Source: Ornithodoros turicata (taxonomy: Eukaryota; Arthropoda; Arachnida; Ixodida; Argasidae). Taken from it: 64,000 nucleotides of DNA. Location of the stretch: positions 38,748,143 to 38,812,142 of the forward strand of contig NC_088207.1 of NCBI RefSeq assembly GCF_037126465.1, given 5' to 3'. The notes beneath the pieces are model-generated. The model had not been told where the DNA came from. It worked only from the letters and a program-made list of their open reading frames with translations, and made no database searches. Made by a program: the position numbers and the translations under genes. This document shows positions 42,750 through 54,534 of the stretch, piece by piece; within the stretch, counting starts at the first letter, position 1, and every line of letters begins with the position of its first letter.

Positions 42750-43025
42750 TAGCTGGAAAGGGTGGTGGTGGTGATGGTGAAAGGGCTTGCCGTTGTCGGC
42801 CTCACGTATGTGGGCAACGTCACGACTGACGCCCTGGGGAAATGTGCGTCCTGGGCCGATTTCTAGGGGAACTGTGCCGACATATGTCTGAAAGCGTCTG
42901 AGGAAAACCCAGGAAAAACCCCAGACAGCACAGCCGGCACCGGGATTCGAACCCGGGTACCTCCCATTCTCGACGTGACGGGAAGGGACGTTCTGACAGA
43001 CTGTGACCAAGACCATCCTACGGCA
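42750..43025 (-). mobile_element. tRNA-derived SINE (Ruka-like)
   Basis: Read on the minus strand, a B box (GGGTTCGAATCCCGG, 42942-42956) is followed by GTGCCGGCTGTGCTGTCTGG, a G/T-rich body and an end with CACCATCACCACC. This matches my memory of the Ruka family of tick SINEs, the strongest taxonomic clue here. A separate 3'-end scrap (CCCTTTCATCGCCACCACCA) lies at 45108-45138. Confidence 0.75.
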
Positions 43026-44080
43026 TGCGTGCAAAGTAAGGATCAACCACATGCAGTTTCACAATTCTAACAGTATTTATTCTCAATTTCATTTGACTCA
43101 GAATCAGAATAAAGCCAGTTATGCTGAGACGGTGCCAATTGTCCAAAGCCAATCATGCGAAGGAAAAAAAAAAAAAAAAACCGCCGCTGAAGCTTCACGC
43201 AGCAATGGAATCTGCATCGTGAACGAAAGATGAAGGCGACAAAGGTATAGCTCAGACTGCAAATACAATAAAATAGAATGCACTAACGACATTTCACTGT
43301 CAATTTCGCCGCTTCCGAAAGGACAGGGTTCAGTTTAACAGCCCGAAAGATGAAATTATTCGTTCGCATTGCGCCTTTTTTGCCCTGCAATTGCGTGCAA
43401 CCTGATTCGCCCGTTGTCCTGCACAATTCCCCCCACCCCTATTCTTTGATGTCGTCTTATTTATGTCAACGCTATAAGTTACGTGGTCTTTCCAGCGTCG
43501 TTTTATGGCTCGTGTGACGTCAACTTTAAATGTGCGCGACCATGACTTGGCAAGAGTACTTACACAGTGGAACGTCTGTTTCTACTGATATTGGGCGCGA
43601 CATAACGTATCGCTAGACAAATGGGGGGTATATGTTTATTAAAAAAAAAAAAGAAAGGAAAGGCAAATGGATCTTGCACGGGGTGTACGAAGACACACTA
43701 ATGTACCCAGACTTGAGCACTTGCTCTGGCCGAGAGAGCGTCTGTCATTGGAAAAGAAAAATGGACTGAGGCAGAGAAAATGTGTTTATTTTCCAGGCTA
43801 TCACACTCTATCTCTCCGGATTCGCTAATAGAGAAAGTACGGAAGTGTTTAGCATGCGTCGTCACGTTCTCTACGCGTCCGTATACAGGATCTTCACCCG
43901 CGCTAATTTGCATCCCGGAAGTCTGAATCCTCTCTGTTCTAAATGCGCACAAGGGGTTCCGGCACTATCCGAGTGTACACTATTGGAAGTTGTAGTTTGT
44001 AGTTGTCATTACTTAGCTAACGTAGATGAATGTGGGTCACACTTTCGTTCGTAAGTGCGGAGAAAACAGTACACCCTAAC
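43026..44080. other. Stretch without supported gene
   Basis: Contains (A)n runs at about 43166-43182 and 43640-43652. Short open frames only. Confidence 0.4.
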
Positions 44081-44084
44081 CTTG

Positions 44085-44213
44085 CACTCTTAATATATGA
44101 ACTTCACCGCATTGCCCGTTCCTGGCCAACCATCATCTCGAGTGATATCGTTATCATTCCAGATGGTGGTTGGCTAGGAGCGTGCGATGCGGTAAAGTTC
44201 ATTTTTAAGCGTG
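44085..44213. mobile_element. MITE A, internally deleted copy
   Basis: Both ends are present, but about 120 bp of the centre, including the GGCGTACGCC parts of both arms, is missing. The join occurs within TGATATCGTTATC. Confidence 0.85.
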
Positions 44214-44348
44214 TGCGAGAGATGTCGACGTTTTGTGCAGAAAAGCCGCGCCAAGTACCGTATCTTTACCACGCTGGTTGCTCGCATATCTTTACAGGGA
44301 AACGTGAAAAAAAATGAAAAAAAAGAAGACTTTCGAGCTGATTTTGAA

Positions 44349-44650
44349 AATAATTCAGAATAGATTTACACGCAAGGCGAATCGGTCTGTATTTGTGTGG
44401 CTACATGCTTCACGTGTCACTGGGTATTCGGACTGCGAGCGTTTTAGTTGTAGAATAAGCATTTGTCCACACTGCGCACGCGCTGTACTCAAAGTCACGC
44501 CCTGCTCATTCCTCGCACACATAGTTCTAATTTCGGCCACCGGGGGCTCTGTGACATACGGCGGATATCTCCGGCACACGGTGCTGGAAGCAGTGTTTAC
44601 CTCTCCCACATTGCTACCGTCCTCGGCCGCAATAGAAATTCCAACTGATC
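44349..44650 (+). mobile_element. Dispersed repeat G, copy 2
   Basis: See the match described for 40105-40335. This copy carries extra sequence between the conserved blocks. Confidence 0.6.
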
Positions 44651-44828
44651 GGTAATCGAAGTAGTCAGGCCCATTGTGTCGTGGGTTATTTTCATTTTTT
44701 TTGTTTCATATTTGCACGAGCTAACATTGATAAATATAGAGATGTAGATTTTCATTAATGCAAATATTTAAAAGAATGCCGGTGTCTATCACTGACCGAA
44801 AAGTGCACTCGAATTTCCGCGCGCCGTA

Positions 44829-45108
44829 CACTCTGAAAGCCGAACTTCTCCGCATAGCACGCTGTGCGCCAACCATTGCCACGAATGATCGGGTCATCGC
44901 TTCGGATTCGAAGAGAGAGAGGGGGCGTACGCCCTTTTCAGGCAATTTGGAAATATGATAATTGATAGCCAATTATCATATTTCCAAACTGCCAGAAAAG
45001 GGCGTACGCCTCCTCCCCCTCCCCTTCGAATCAGACGCCGGACAACCCTATCATTCGTGGCATTGGTTGGCGTATAACGCGCTATGCGGTGAAGTTCCGT
45101 TTTTAGAG
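44829..45108. mobile_element. MITE A, divergent full copy (TTCGAA variant)
   Basis: 280 bp. The arms share the CATAGCACGCT and GGCGTACGCC motifs but differ in the stretch between (GATTCGAAGAGAGAG) and near the loop (GGAAATATGATAATTG). Related fragments: 35014-35130, 54092-54222 and 56412-56595. Confidence 0.88.
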
Positions 45109-45140
45109 TACGGCGAGCCCTTTCATCGCCACCACCACCA

Positions 45141-45390
45141 CACTATTAAAAATGAACTTCGCCGCATAGCACTCTCCTAGCCAACCATAATCTCCAATGA
45201 TATCGTTATCTGCCCCGAGTTGTTGAAAACGGGAGGCGTACGCCATTTTTGTGACACTTATGCGGTTCATAATTGTCACAAAAAAAGGCGTACGCCTCCC
45301 GTTTTCAACAAATCAGTGAAGATAACGATATCATTCGAGATGATATTTGGCTAGGAGCGTGCTATGCGGTGAAGTTCATTTCTAAGAGTG
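45141..45390. mobile_element. MITE A, full copy
   Basis: 250 bp, complete arms, with the left tip altered to CACTATTAAAAATG. TA flanks are not preserved. Confidence 0.9.
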
Positions 45391-45604
45391 CACCGCCATC
45401 CTTTTTTAGAGTGTAGAAATAACGAAAAAAGAGCAGTCAACATTAAAAATAAATGTGTGTCGCACTGAGTCTATATAACCAAAGGGATTGCCGGTGAGAT
45501 GAGGGTTGCGGAAAGCATTACCCGCATGACTCCCCCGTGAAGCGAGCCAACCAATGTGAGGCGTATAGAGACGACTGCTTTGGGCATCCAGCCAGTTTTA
45601 CTGT

Positions 45605-46348
45605 ACGCATTTTTACGAACTGAACTCGGAAATTTGCCAGGTAACGGTCGCTTTTTTATTCCACTAATGTGAAGCGCGTGCCGAATTTACTCAAGTTCAT
45701 GATAACGGACGGGGATATTCAGAAGCTATCCCATCGGAAAAATAGCCGAATATCATGCATTTCGGAGTACCAAGAGCCCAGTGCTCGACGACTTTTTGAG
45801 CGCCCTCGTCGTCAGTCTGACGAAAAGAGGTTGCTAAACCTAGCCCACAGAGGGATAGTAGAAAACGTGACAGTTCTTTAAATTGGGAGAGGGAAGGCAT
45901 GATCCCAGCAGAAGCTGCGATAAGCCGTGCTTGTCTTATCTCCTTCTGCTATCCCTGTGTGGGCTCAGTTTAGCAACCTCTTTTCGTCGCTCTGACAACG
46001 GGGACGCCCGCCGTCGAGCGGTAGGCTGTTTGCGATCCGAAACTCGTGATGTTCGGCTATTTTTTCCGATGGGATAGCTCCTGAATATCCGTGCGAATTA
46101 TGATGAACATGAGTAAATTCGGCACGCGTTTCACATTGGTGAGGTAAAAAAAAAACGACGTGTACTCTGGCAATTTTCGAGTTCGGTTCATAAAGACTGA
46201 CATAAAACTTAAGTAAGATTACGTTCACATCAGGAGATGGCAAAAAGGTAGTAAAAACAAATGCTGTTGCCCTCATGCTTCTATGTGGCGTTTTTTTTTT
46301 TAATTATTCAATTACAATTCAATGGCACGGGTTCTGGGACACCCTGTA
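45605..46348. mobile_element. Element B, copy 2 (left-truncated)
   Basis: Shares with copy 1 the stretches GAAATTTGCC, CCGATGGGATAGCT and the right end TTCTGGGACACCCTGTA. The left terminal repeat is missing. Confidence 0.78.
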
Positions 46349-46403
46349 TACCAGACTGCGTCTGAAAAGTAGCCTCAGCATTTTCAGCGCACCTCAAGTC
46401 AAC

Positions 46404-46644
46404 CTAATCAAACTCACCGCTTAGCACGCTCCTAGCCAACCATCATCTCGAATGATATCGTTATCTGCCCTGATTTGTTGAAAACGGGAGCCGTACGCCT
46501 TTTTGTGACACTTATCCTGTTCATAAATGTCACAAAAAAAGGCGTACGCCTCCCGTTGTCAACAAATCAGTGCAGACAACGAAATCATTCGAGGTGATGG
46601 TTGGCTAGGAGCGTGCTATGCGGTGAGGTTGATTTTTAAGAGTG
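46404..46644. mobile_element. MITE A copy with damaged left tip
   Basis: The left tip reads AATCAAACTCACCGCTTAGC instead of the consensus; the remainder, including the right end TTTTTAAGAGTG, is intact. Confidence 0.85.
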
Positions 46645-46719
46645 CAGTTAAAGATGCAGGGCACACGTGTGAATTCAGTGCCCTTTGTTTTTCGGCTGTT
46701 GTGCAATATTTAGGCAGTG

Positions 46720-46898
46720 CACTCTTAAAAATGAACTTCACCACATAGCACACTTCTAGCCAAACATCATCTCGAATGATATCGTTATCTGCCCTGATTT
46801 GTTGAAAACGGGAGGCGTACGCCTTTTTTGTGCTACTTATGCTGTTCATAATTGTCGGCTAGGAGTGTGCTATGCGGTGAACTTCATTTCTAAGAGTG
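46720..46898. mobile_element. MITE A, copy missing most of the right arm
   Basis: The complete left arm and loop jump at ATAATTGTC directly to GGCTAGGAGTGTGCTATG. Confidence 0.85.
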
Positions 46899-46925
46899 TG
46901 GTTCTGGAGAGGAGGGGAGCTTCAT

Positions 46926-47198
46926 CCTCTCTTAAAAATGAACTTCACCACATAGCACGCTCCTAGCCAACCACCATCCCGAGTGACATCGTTCTTTCTC
47001 CTGACTTGCTGAAAACTGGGGGCGTACGCCATTTTGTGTGGTAATTATGAAATTATGCATAAGTTGCCACAAAAAATGGCGTACGGCCCCCGTTTTCAGC
47101 AATTCAGGGTCAGGGGCAAAGGGAAAAAACGACGTCACTCGGGAGTGACGGTGGTTGGCTAGGAGCGTGCTATGTGGTGAAGTTCATTTTTAAGAGCG
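46926..47198. mobile_element. MITE A, divergent full copy
   Basis: Both arms present (GGGGCGTACGCCATTTTGTG and its near-inverse). The right arm has an extra GGGGCAAAGGG stretch. Confidence 0.88.
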
Positions 47199-48159
47199 TA
47201 CCCCAGGCGAAAGTTGGGCTCACGGCGGCTCTGTGTCGCGTCCAAGCACAGGTTCCTAATGAAGATGATTTCTTCCAATGTTGCGACAAACGTTTTAGAA
47301 GGGTACTCTATCGCATTTTTCATCATTACTTTTTCACACATTTTCAGGCACGCGCAACTCACGTCCGAAACACGCATACGAAAGAGAGAGAGAGAAAAGC
47401 TACCATGCGCGTAGAATACTGGATGATGGCACGCACAAAAAAATAAGATTTTAACGCTTCAAGGGAGATGTACCTTTCTACAAGCCGGCGTGCGTGACAC
47501 GTTTACAAAACGCAGGCTCTTGTTCCGAGCTTTTACGCGAATTACAAATTGGCCGGCAAACGCTTGAGCCTCCGCCCCGCATCTTCCTTGTTTCCCCTTT
47601 CGCGCTTTTTTGTTTTTGTTTTCCTGACTTAAGTCTTCCTATAACTAAAACCATAAAAAAAAAAGAGGCTTTCGAGAAACGGGCTCCTGTTGGCTGCTCC
47701 CTTCCTGGTGTTGGCGGCTTCTGTCTAACACCTTTCACTGTTTGCTGCGCTCGAAATCGCATTGCTTCGTCCGTGTTCGTATCTTCCCCGCTTCAGTTCG
47801 GCGGAACAGTTTTTCTTCTGCTGTTGTTGCATGTTCGCGAGCAAGCCTGTCTTTCTCGCTTCTGTTTCATTCTCGCTATTTCCTCGCAATTTCACTCGTG
47901 CTCCTACTTTCGACTGAGCGCCGCGGCGGAAGGTATGGAGATTGGAAGGATTAGAATGGGGTCTAGTATTCTGCATTGAGGGAAGTGCTCCTGTTTTTTT
48001 TTGTTTTTTTTTTTTGCGTTATCTTTGCATTCATTTACTTTTATATTTTGTCTCTTCTTCCTCACACTATGTATATTTCATCTGTGTCTGAACTGTAAGT
48101 ACAACCTTGGGGTTACAACTAGGAGTTTTAAGTAGACTTAAAGGAGGTAAGAACTCCTG
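47199..48159. other. Stretch without supported gene
   Basis: Open frames at about 47478-47979 on both strands are CT/GA-rich and have no recognised domain or splice signals. (T)n at about 47995-48016. Confidence 0.4.
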
Positions 48160-48287
48160 CTTTAAAAGCGATAAAAAAACCCCGTGCCAGGAAACAAATA
48201 AAATGACGACACAACACACAGCACAGATTGACGAACAAGCTTTGTTTTATTTGTTTCGCGGCACGGGGGTCTTTATCGCTTTTAAAG
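48160..48287. repeat. Inverted repeat with about 43-nt arms
   Basis: CTTTAAAAGCGATAAA, then CCCCGTGCC and AAACAAATAAAA, pairs with TTTTATTTGTTT, GGCACGGGG and TTTATCGCTTTTAAAG, around a 40-nt loop. It is probably a small foldback element. Confidence 0.8.
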
Positions 48288-48431
48288 TATGAAATACCGA
48301 ACAGCCCAATTTTTAACCATTTTCGTAAGAACTACTATCTGCATGTATTATTTACGGGTGTAATAGGTGTAATATTGTTCTTCTACGCATCCTAATTCTA
48401 TTTACAATTTATTGTTCAATACCTCTCCTTC

Positions 48432-48461
48432 GTAACGCTGCACGCTTCCGTGCAGCGTTAC
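48432..48461. repeat. Perfect 13-bp stem with 4-nt loop
   Basis: GTAACGCTGCACG, loop CTTC, CGTGCAGCGTTAC. No T-run follows, and no role is known. Confidence 0.85.
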
Positions 48462-48600
48462 TACAAAAACGCACTTTTTAGAGGATATGGGAGACTAGAC
48501 GTACCGCCATCCATATACCTCTATCAATTGTTATGTAATTTGAAGAACTGTAGCGCCCAACCAGACGCCTACGCGGAGGTACACGTAACGTCCTGCTCTA

Positions 48601-48836
48601 CACTCTTAAAAATGATCTTCACCACATAGCACGCTCCTAGCCAACCATCATCCCGAATGACAACGTAATCGTCCCTGATTTGCTGAAAACGGGAGACGGA
48701 GCCTACTTTGTGTCAATTATGCCGTACATAATGGCTCCATAACAGGCTCCACCTCCCGTTATCAACGAATCAGGGGCGAGAACGTTGTCATTCGGTATGA
48801 TGGTTAGCTAGGAGCGTGCTATATGTGGTGAAGATA
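48601..48836. mobile_element. MITE A, copy with damaged right tip
   Basis: ACAACGT variant. The right arm stops at GTGGTGAAGATA without the terminal TTTTTAAGAGTG. Confidence 0.88.
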
Positions 48837-48839
48837 CGG

Positions 48840-49690
48840 ACCTACCGGATTCATCTATACAAAAGGTGTCACAGTTACAAGTTAAAATCGCCGTTTGGAG
48901 CCGACACAGTCGGCGGGCTAGCTTGGTAGAGTTCATAGCCCCTTTAATCTAACCTGACCCTATAAGAGCGGAGGGAAGCAGATTGAGATGGACATAGACA
49001 CCTACTCACACCTCTTCGCAACATGTCCGCATCTCCACTTTAAATACCACTTACCACTTTGAACCCTTCTGGTGAGCCCTTCTACGCAGCACACGTACTA
49101 AAAACTCTCAGATATGATGCATGTCATTTTGGCTTCAAAGCAACGACACCGACAGAGCTGTTTATTTGAGCCCCCCTGTCGCTACATACATGGTTCGCCC
49201 TGTCGATTGTAGTCCACAGCAAGATCATCTTCCGTACGTACACTTCCTAGGACGGCCCATAATGCCGCTACACACGCAATACCGTCCCCGCTGCTGTTGC
49301 GGGCGACGAGATGCCGGTGCGCGCGCGGCGCAACCGGAAAACGCCGCTGCTACTTTTTCTTTGAGGCACGTGACGCCAACGTCACAGCCAACGTGTCTCT
49401 CCGAAACGACCAATCCGCATCGCGCGCCTTTTCCTTGTTTCTTCGCTTCATCTCGCGCCAAGGGAGAGAATAGTTTTCGGCGATGCGACGTACGGCACAG
49501 GATCTTCACGAAATTGAGCCCTTAACAGCTGTCGCTGTGAAAGTTCAAATTTGTGCAGTGCAATCCCTTCCTCCGCAACCGCTACCGCTACTTTGTGGAA
49601 AGTGAAGACGCGAGTAGCGTTCGGCGAAACGTTCTGTATTCTTTTTATCATTACAACTCACGTAGGCACGTACGCCTTGATCCTCTTCGT
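48840..49690. other. GC-rich stretch, no supported gene
   Basis: A tRNA A-box-like GGGCTAGCTTGGTAGAG lies at about 48916-48932. The CpG-rich part at 49260-49420 opens frames on both strands without recognisable domains. It could be a first exon or promoter, but nothing firm supports this. Confidence 0.35.
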
Positions 49691-50235
49691 AATATACAGG
49701 GTGTTTGACGAAAATCTCCCGGCTGAATAATTCGTGAACAGGTGGCGCCATCGAAGAAATTTCTTTTTGGTAAAGATCCTTGGGACATCGGCCATGAACT
49801 GAGTAGTGAGCGGCTCATTTGCATACGCTCACTAATTAAATAAACATGCTAACTTTTAGCCTTTGCTTCGCATGCTTACGGAACCTCTGTTCTACGCATC
49901 AGGACCTTCAGTAAAAAGTATTCCAAGGAAAAAAAAATCGCATGGACACTTAGTGATTAGTAATTAATTGGTTTCGGTTTACATATTTCTTGCGCGGAGC
50001 AGTGCACCAATGCGCTCTTTGGGTCAGCTATCCGGCTGTCAATTTCGTGTTCATTCGCCTGGTTCACGCACGGGGGCGACGGAACATTAGGAACAGCCGC
50101 AAGGGACGCTTCGGTATTCGTTATCAAAGCGACTGGTAAACAGCGCTGGCGGTTCTGTCGTTCCGTAGGTGAGATAACGTGCTCTTATCATGGATGATGA
50201 CGAATGCGCCACGAGCGCTGTGAACTAGTGGGGTA

Positions 50236-50480
50236 CACTCTTAAAAATTAGCTACACCATTAAGCATGCTCCTAGCCAACCATCATCCCGAATGACAACG
50301 TTCTCGCTCGATTTGTTGAAAACGGCAGGCGAGGCCTTTTCCCCCTTATGTTCGGCATAATTGATAGTACAGAAAAAGCGTAAGCCTCCCATTTTCCTCA
50401 AATCAAGGGAGAGAACGTTGTCATTCGTGATGTTGGTTGGCTAGGAGCCTGCTATGTAGTGTAGCTAATTTTTAAGAGTG
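50236..50480. mobile_element. MITE A, full copy inside a larger hairpin
   Basis: Ends CACTCTTAAAAATTAGCT and its inverse, with TA on each side. Inserted at or next to the loop of the surrounding palindrome. Confidence 0.88.
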
Positions 50481-50628
50481 TACCCAACTAGTTCACAGCG
50501 CTCGCGGCGCATTCATCATCATCCATGATAAGAGCACGCTATCTCACATACGGAACGACAGAACCGCCAGCGCTGATTACCAGTCGCTTTGAGAACGAAT
50601 ACCGAAGCGTCCCTTGCAGCTGTTCCTA

Positions 50629-50865
50629 CACTGTTAAAACAGAACTTCACCACATAGCACGCTCCTAGCCAACCATCATTCCGAATGATATCATTCTGTG
50701 CAATGATTTGTTGAAAATGAGAGGAGGCGCCTATCTGGGACAGATTATCTTGTCCCAGATAGGCACCTCCCCCCTGTTTTGAACAAATCATGACACAGAA
50801 TGATATCATTCGGTATGATGGTTGGTTAGGAGCGTGCTATGTGGTGAAGTTATATTTTAACAGTG
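50629..50865. mobile_element. MITE A, CACTGTTAAAACAGAAC variant
   Basis: 237 bp, TA flanks, centre with GTCCCAGATAGGC. A right-half copy of the same variant lies at 56781-56897. Confidence 0.88.
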
Positions 50866-50895
50866 TAATCTTCTGTCACCACCGTGCGTCAACCA

Positions 50896-51028
50896 CACTC
50901 TCAAAAATGAACTTCACCACATTGCACGCTCCTAGCCAACCATCATCTCGAATGATATCGTTACCGGCCCCGATTTGTTGAAAACGGGAGGCGTACGCCT
51001 TTTTTTGTGACAATTATGAAAATCATAA
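50896..51028 (+). mobile_element. MITE A, left half
   Basis: The left arm runs through GGCGTACGCC to GACAATTATGAAAATCATAA and is then replaced by element D. Confidence 0.88.
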
Positions 51029-51138
51029 GGGGAAAGGGTTACAAGCCTTACCCACGGAACAAACACGCGCTGTGAGTGAGGGAATCAGAGCTATCTTATC
51101 AAAAATGAGGTCACCCGACGGCTTGTAACCCTTTCCCC
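51029..51138. mobile_element. Short element D (GGGGAAAGGGTTACAAGCC termini)
   Basis: 110 bp with perfect 19-bp inverted ends GGGGAAAGGGTTACAAGCC and GGCTTGTAACCCTTTCCCC. It interrupts the preceding MITE A copy. Confidence 0.8.
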
Positions 51139-51225
51139 CCTCGTGTGGCGTGTCAATGTAACCTCCTCTCTTCGCAGCTTTGCGCTCAAACTACGAGCCG
51201 TCATAAAAGAGGCGGAGCCAAGGGC

Positions 51226-51524
51226 TCATTTCCACGGATTTTCGACAAATTTACTTCGGCAATTTCCATTGCATTACGAGTGGGATTATGTGCTATACTG
51301 AGTAAAATGACCACGGGGAACCCATTTCCGCAAAGAAAACGTTAGGTTGCCTTGGGAAATTTCGGAGTTCAATTCAAGAAATTAACTTTCCGTCAATTGA
51401 AATGAAATAAAAATGTTACCAATATGTGGCAAAAGTTATTGGCAGAAAATCTCTTGACCGCATGTCTCTCCGGGGCCTACGTTTTTTACTGTAAATTTCT
51501 ATCATGGTTGGTGGACCACCCTAT
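51226..51524. mobile_element. Element B-related right end
   Basis: Resembles the right part of element B (GTGGCAAAAGTTATTGGCAG, TCTTGACCGCATG) and ends GTGGACCACCCTATAG. Confidence 0.5.
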
Positions 51525-53410
51525 AGAAAGCTTGTGTTCCTCCGTCCGCGGCAGTCGCCTGTGAAGCGTGCTTTCACTGCATTGACCGAATGAACGCCGG
51601 GGAAGCAACAGTACGCAGCAGTAATGGGATTCCTCCACAGCTCCCTTAGCGAGCAGTCGAAACGTTGCTGCGCTGTTCTAGTGGAGTCTGATGACACTTA
51701 GGCATGCCCTTTGTGTTTGCCCATGTACAGTACTCGAGAAGCTAGCATCTGAGCCGCTGAATTCGTCGCCTGACTGATCAACCTTTCCCAATTTTTGTTG
51801 TTCGATGCATACCAACGAGTCTTTACCCATCGGCGGTGCAGAAGACAGCGCGTACATGCAGACGTGTTGGGCGCTGCGAACGGAAGATGAATATTGATGA
51901 TTATTTATTCTGCAGCCCAGGATGTCCACGTGCGCTTTGTGAATTTGAAGGCAGAAAAATTTAGTGCCTCTCTGTATTATGCAGGACGAGCTTCCGGGCG
52001 CATCCTACAAGTATTCCATGCTTCGGCTGCATGGAATTTTAAGTATCTTTCTACCCCTCACAGTGATGAAGGCAGAAGTTGTTGTTATGCTGGTCAGTGG
52101 ACTTTTGGAGTCGTTCTCTTTGTCTGACTCCGGTTGTTACGAACGATAACAGTCGAGCTAGGCTCGTATTAACTAGGCATGAGCAAATGTATGCATGTTT
52201 GGGTGAAAACTTGTTACGACGTGCAATAGTGGAGTTAAGTAAATGTTTCAAAAAGCAAACCTAAAGTTATGCTTGCGCTTGTGCATGTGCATAACCCATT
52301 TTCTCGTATTAAGATATCGACTAAGATCCTTCTTTCGTTGAGAGATATGTATGCAGCTCTCTGCATAGATCTACACATAGATTTTATGTCGTTATTTGGA
52401 TGTTTCGTGGTAGAGTCGCGAAATTTACGTTTTTAATTCTGTGCACCAACGGTACTTTATTATCGCGCATATCGCGTTTTTCAATAGCTCATTGCAGTCC
52501 TGCTGTTCGACTCATTTGAGTATAATTTGTCCCAACATGCCGACCGTTAAAACCGATTAGAAAAAAAAAAAAAAAAAAGAAAAGAAAAAGAACGAAAAAA
52601 GAAACTCGAACGCACAGGCTACTTTATTGTGTTTGCCCATTGTCCTTTTTTCCCCTTTGGTCTATTCTAAAATGCTTTTGCTACAAATGTCTACCAGCTG
52701 CGTGTTCGAGTGTACAAAGGGTCCGCACCTTTATACAAAGGGAAAAAAACAACAACAACAAACAAACATGGAAGTGGACACTTTCGCTGCGTTCCTTCGT
52801 ACGTTGCCTTATTTTAACACACGTCAGCCGTGCTTCACACGCAGACTTATACTGACTTTGTATTTCATGCTCATACTCCATCGTCGTTTCGCTGTGCTAA
52901 CACTAAACCTAAGGGGGCACTCAAGTGCTGAAATTTCTCGAAGAAACTTCAAGAAAACTCAAAGAAATTTCACTTTGCACTCAAGTGCAAGGATTCCGTT
53001 ACTTTGACACCAATACAAAAGGAACGTTAATCGGTTGCGTCGTTCGTGATCTTTTGAGCGATAGAAACCGCAATTTAAGCTTTCCTTCTCCTTCTTCTGT
53101 CTCCTTCACAAGAAGCGCGACAACGCGGACAGGCCTCTGATTGGTTACCTCAAACGCCCTCCCGCGAAGATTAGACAAACCGTTTGAAAAGATCAATGAG
53201 AGCTCGCTCCGCATTGTCGGCCTTCTTGAGATGGAGAGGGAAAGGGAAAGCGTCAACTTCGTTTTTTTTTTTTTTTTTCTGTCGATCGTAAATTATGGAC
53301 GACGCAACGGATGAGCCCCGTTTCTTTTGTTTTGGTGTGAAAGTAACGGGATTTTTCATTCCGCGAGGAGAAATTTTTGTACTTGTATTTTATTTATAAA
53401 TATTTTTATA
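51525..53410. other. Stretch without supported gene
   Basis: (A)n at 52561-52578 and (T)n at about 53263-53278. A CAA-rich spot occurs at 52748-52765. Short open frames only; none shows a domain. Confidence 0.4.
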
Positions 53411-53482
53411 AAGCTGCAGAGGCAGCTTGACAGCAACCGTACCCACAGATACCAGGGTAACAGCAACAGAAAACACACTATT
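53411..53482 (+). repeat. 72-bp dispersed duplicate, copy 1
   Basis: Nearly identical to 54464-54534 (AAGCTGCAGAGGCAGCTTGA through ACAGAAAACACACTAT). The start is itself palindromic (AAGCTGCAGAGGCAGCTT). Confidence 0.85.
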
Positions 53483-54091
53483 GTTTTATATTTATATATT
53501 TATATTTTCATATTTATTTTATTTTGTACTCGTACTTTTGTATTTTGTTGTTACTTTAACACTGCCTAAAAAAAAAGATATTTGTTGGTCGCCGGTGAGC
53601 GACGACTCGAGCGCCCTTTCTTATCATCCCTTGCAAATCAGGATCTCGAAAGATGAATTACCTGCCTTGGGTGCAAGCCTGAGACATCGAAAATATTCCG
53701 AGACAGTAAACTTTTTTTTTTCTTTCTCTGAGCAGTCTTTCTTTCCTTACGGTGATCCATTCAAGTGTCTCGTGACTGTTGTTTGAAGAGCGTCAATTGG
53801 ACGCTGGTGTCATTCGGAGGACCATCTGTTTTGCTACAGTTGACAGAACATTACTATGCAGCGAGAGAAATGGTGCATAAGTCGAATACATGTAGCGAAG
53901 GAAAGAATGGCGCGAGGAGTGGAAGATTGCTCCAGAATACACGTCACGTCACAGCAGGCTTGTACATATCTTGAGCATATATAGTGCTTAAAATAGTGTA
54001 TATTAAATGTTTTCCCCGGTATCTTACTCAGTAGGGTGTTCCGAAAGGTGTTTGTACTCGTTAATACTTTTGCAGTATTCTCTACTAATTA

Positions 54092-54222
54092 CACTCTAAA
54101 AACAGAACTTCACCGCGCAGCACACTGTGCGCCAAACATTGCCACGGATGATGTGGTGATCGCTTCAGATTCGAAGAGAGAGGGGAGCGTACGGCTTTTT
54201 GTGTCAGCCTGGATATATGATA
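54092..54222 (+). mobile_element. MITE A (TTCGAA variant), left half
   Basis: CACTCTAAAAACAGAACTTC to GGATATATGATAA; the right arm is absent. Confidence 0.8.
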
Positions 54223-54463
54223 ACCGACATAAAAATCACAGGGCGGTTACAGTGTAACGCGAATTTCGGCGACAGCTGTTGTGGGTGAATGTTGACAGTT
54301 TTATTGTCGATTTATGCACAACTATTTTAGAGCGACGAGTACCGCCTTGTGATCTGCGAAGTGAGTGAGTGGTGATGTGGTCGATATTCTTGACGAGGTA
54401 TCGTTTTTTTTTTTTACTTTCGTATTTTTTTTTTTTTTTAAGGAAAAGGGAGGTACAGCAAAA

Positions 54464-54534
54464 AAGCTGCAGAGGCAGCTTGACAGCAACCGTACCCCCA
54501 GATACCAGGGTAACAGTAACAGAAGACACACTAT
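54464..54534 (+). repeat. 72-bp dispersed duplicate, copy 2
   Basis: Matches 53411-53482 with about four differences. An (A/T)n run precedes it at 54405-54440. Confidence 0.85.

Larger units (their letters stand above)
49695..50898. mobile_element. Element C-related palindrome interrupted by MITE A insertions
   Basis: Begins TACAGGGTGTTTGACG and contains GGTTTCGGTTTACATATTTC as in element C. The stretch 50062-50233 is inverted at 50483-50626 and again at 50868-50894, so a large hairpin was split by MITE A copies at 50236-50480 (near its loop) and 50629-50865 (in its right arm). Confidence 0.8.

Noticed and set aside
47478..47979. Plus-strand 161-codon and minus-strand 94-codon frames
   Set aside because: Compositionally biased (CT/GA-rich) sequence between MITE copies, with no recognised domain or splice support.
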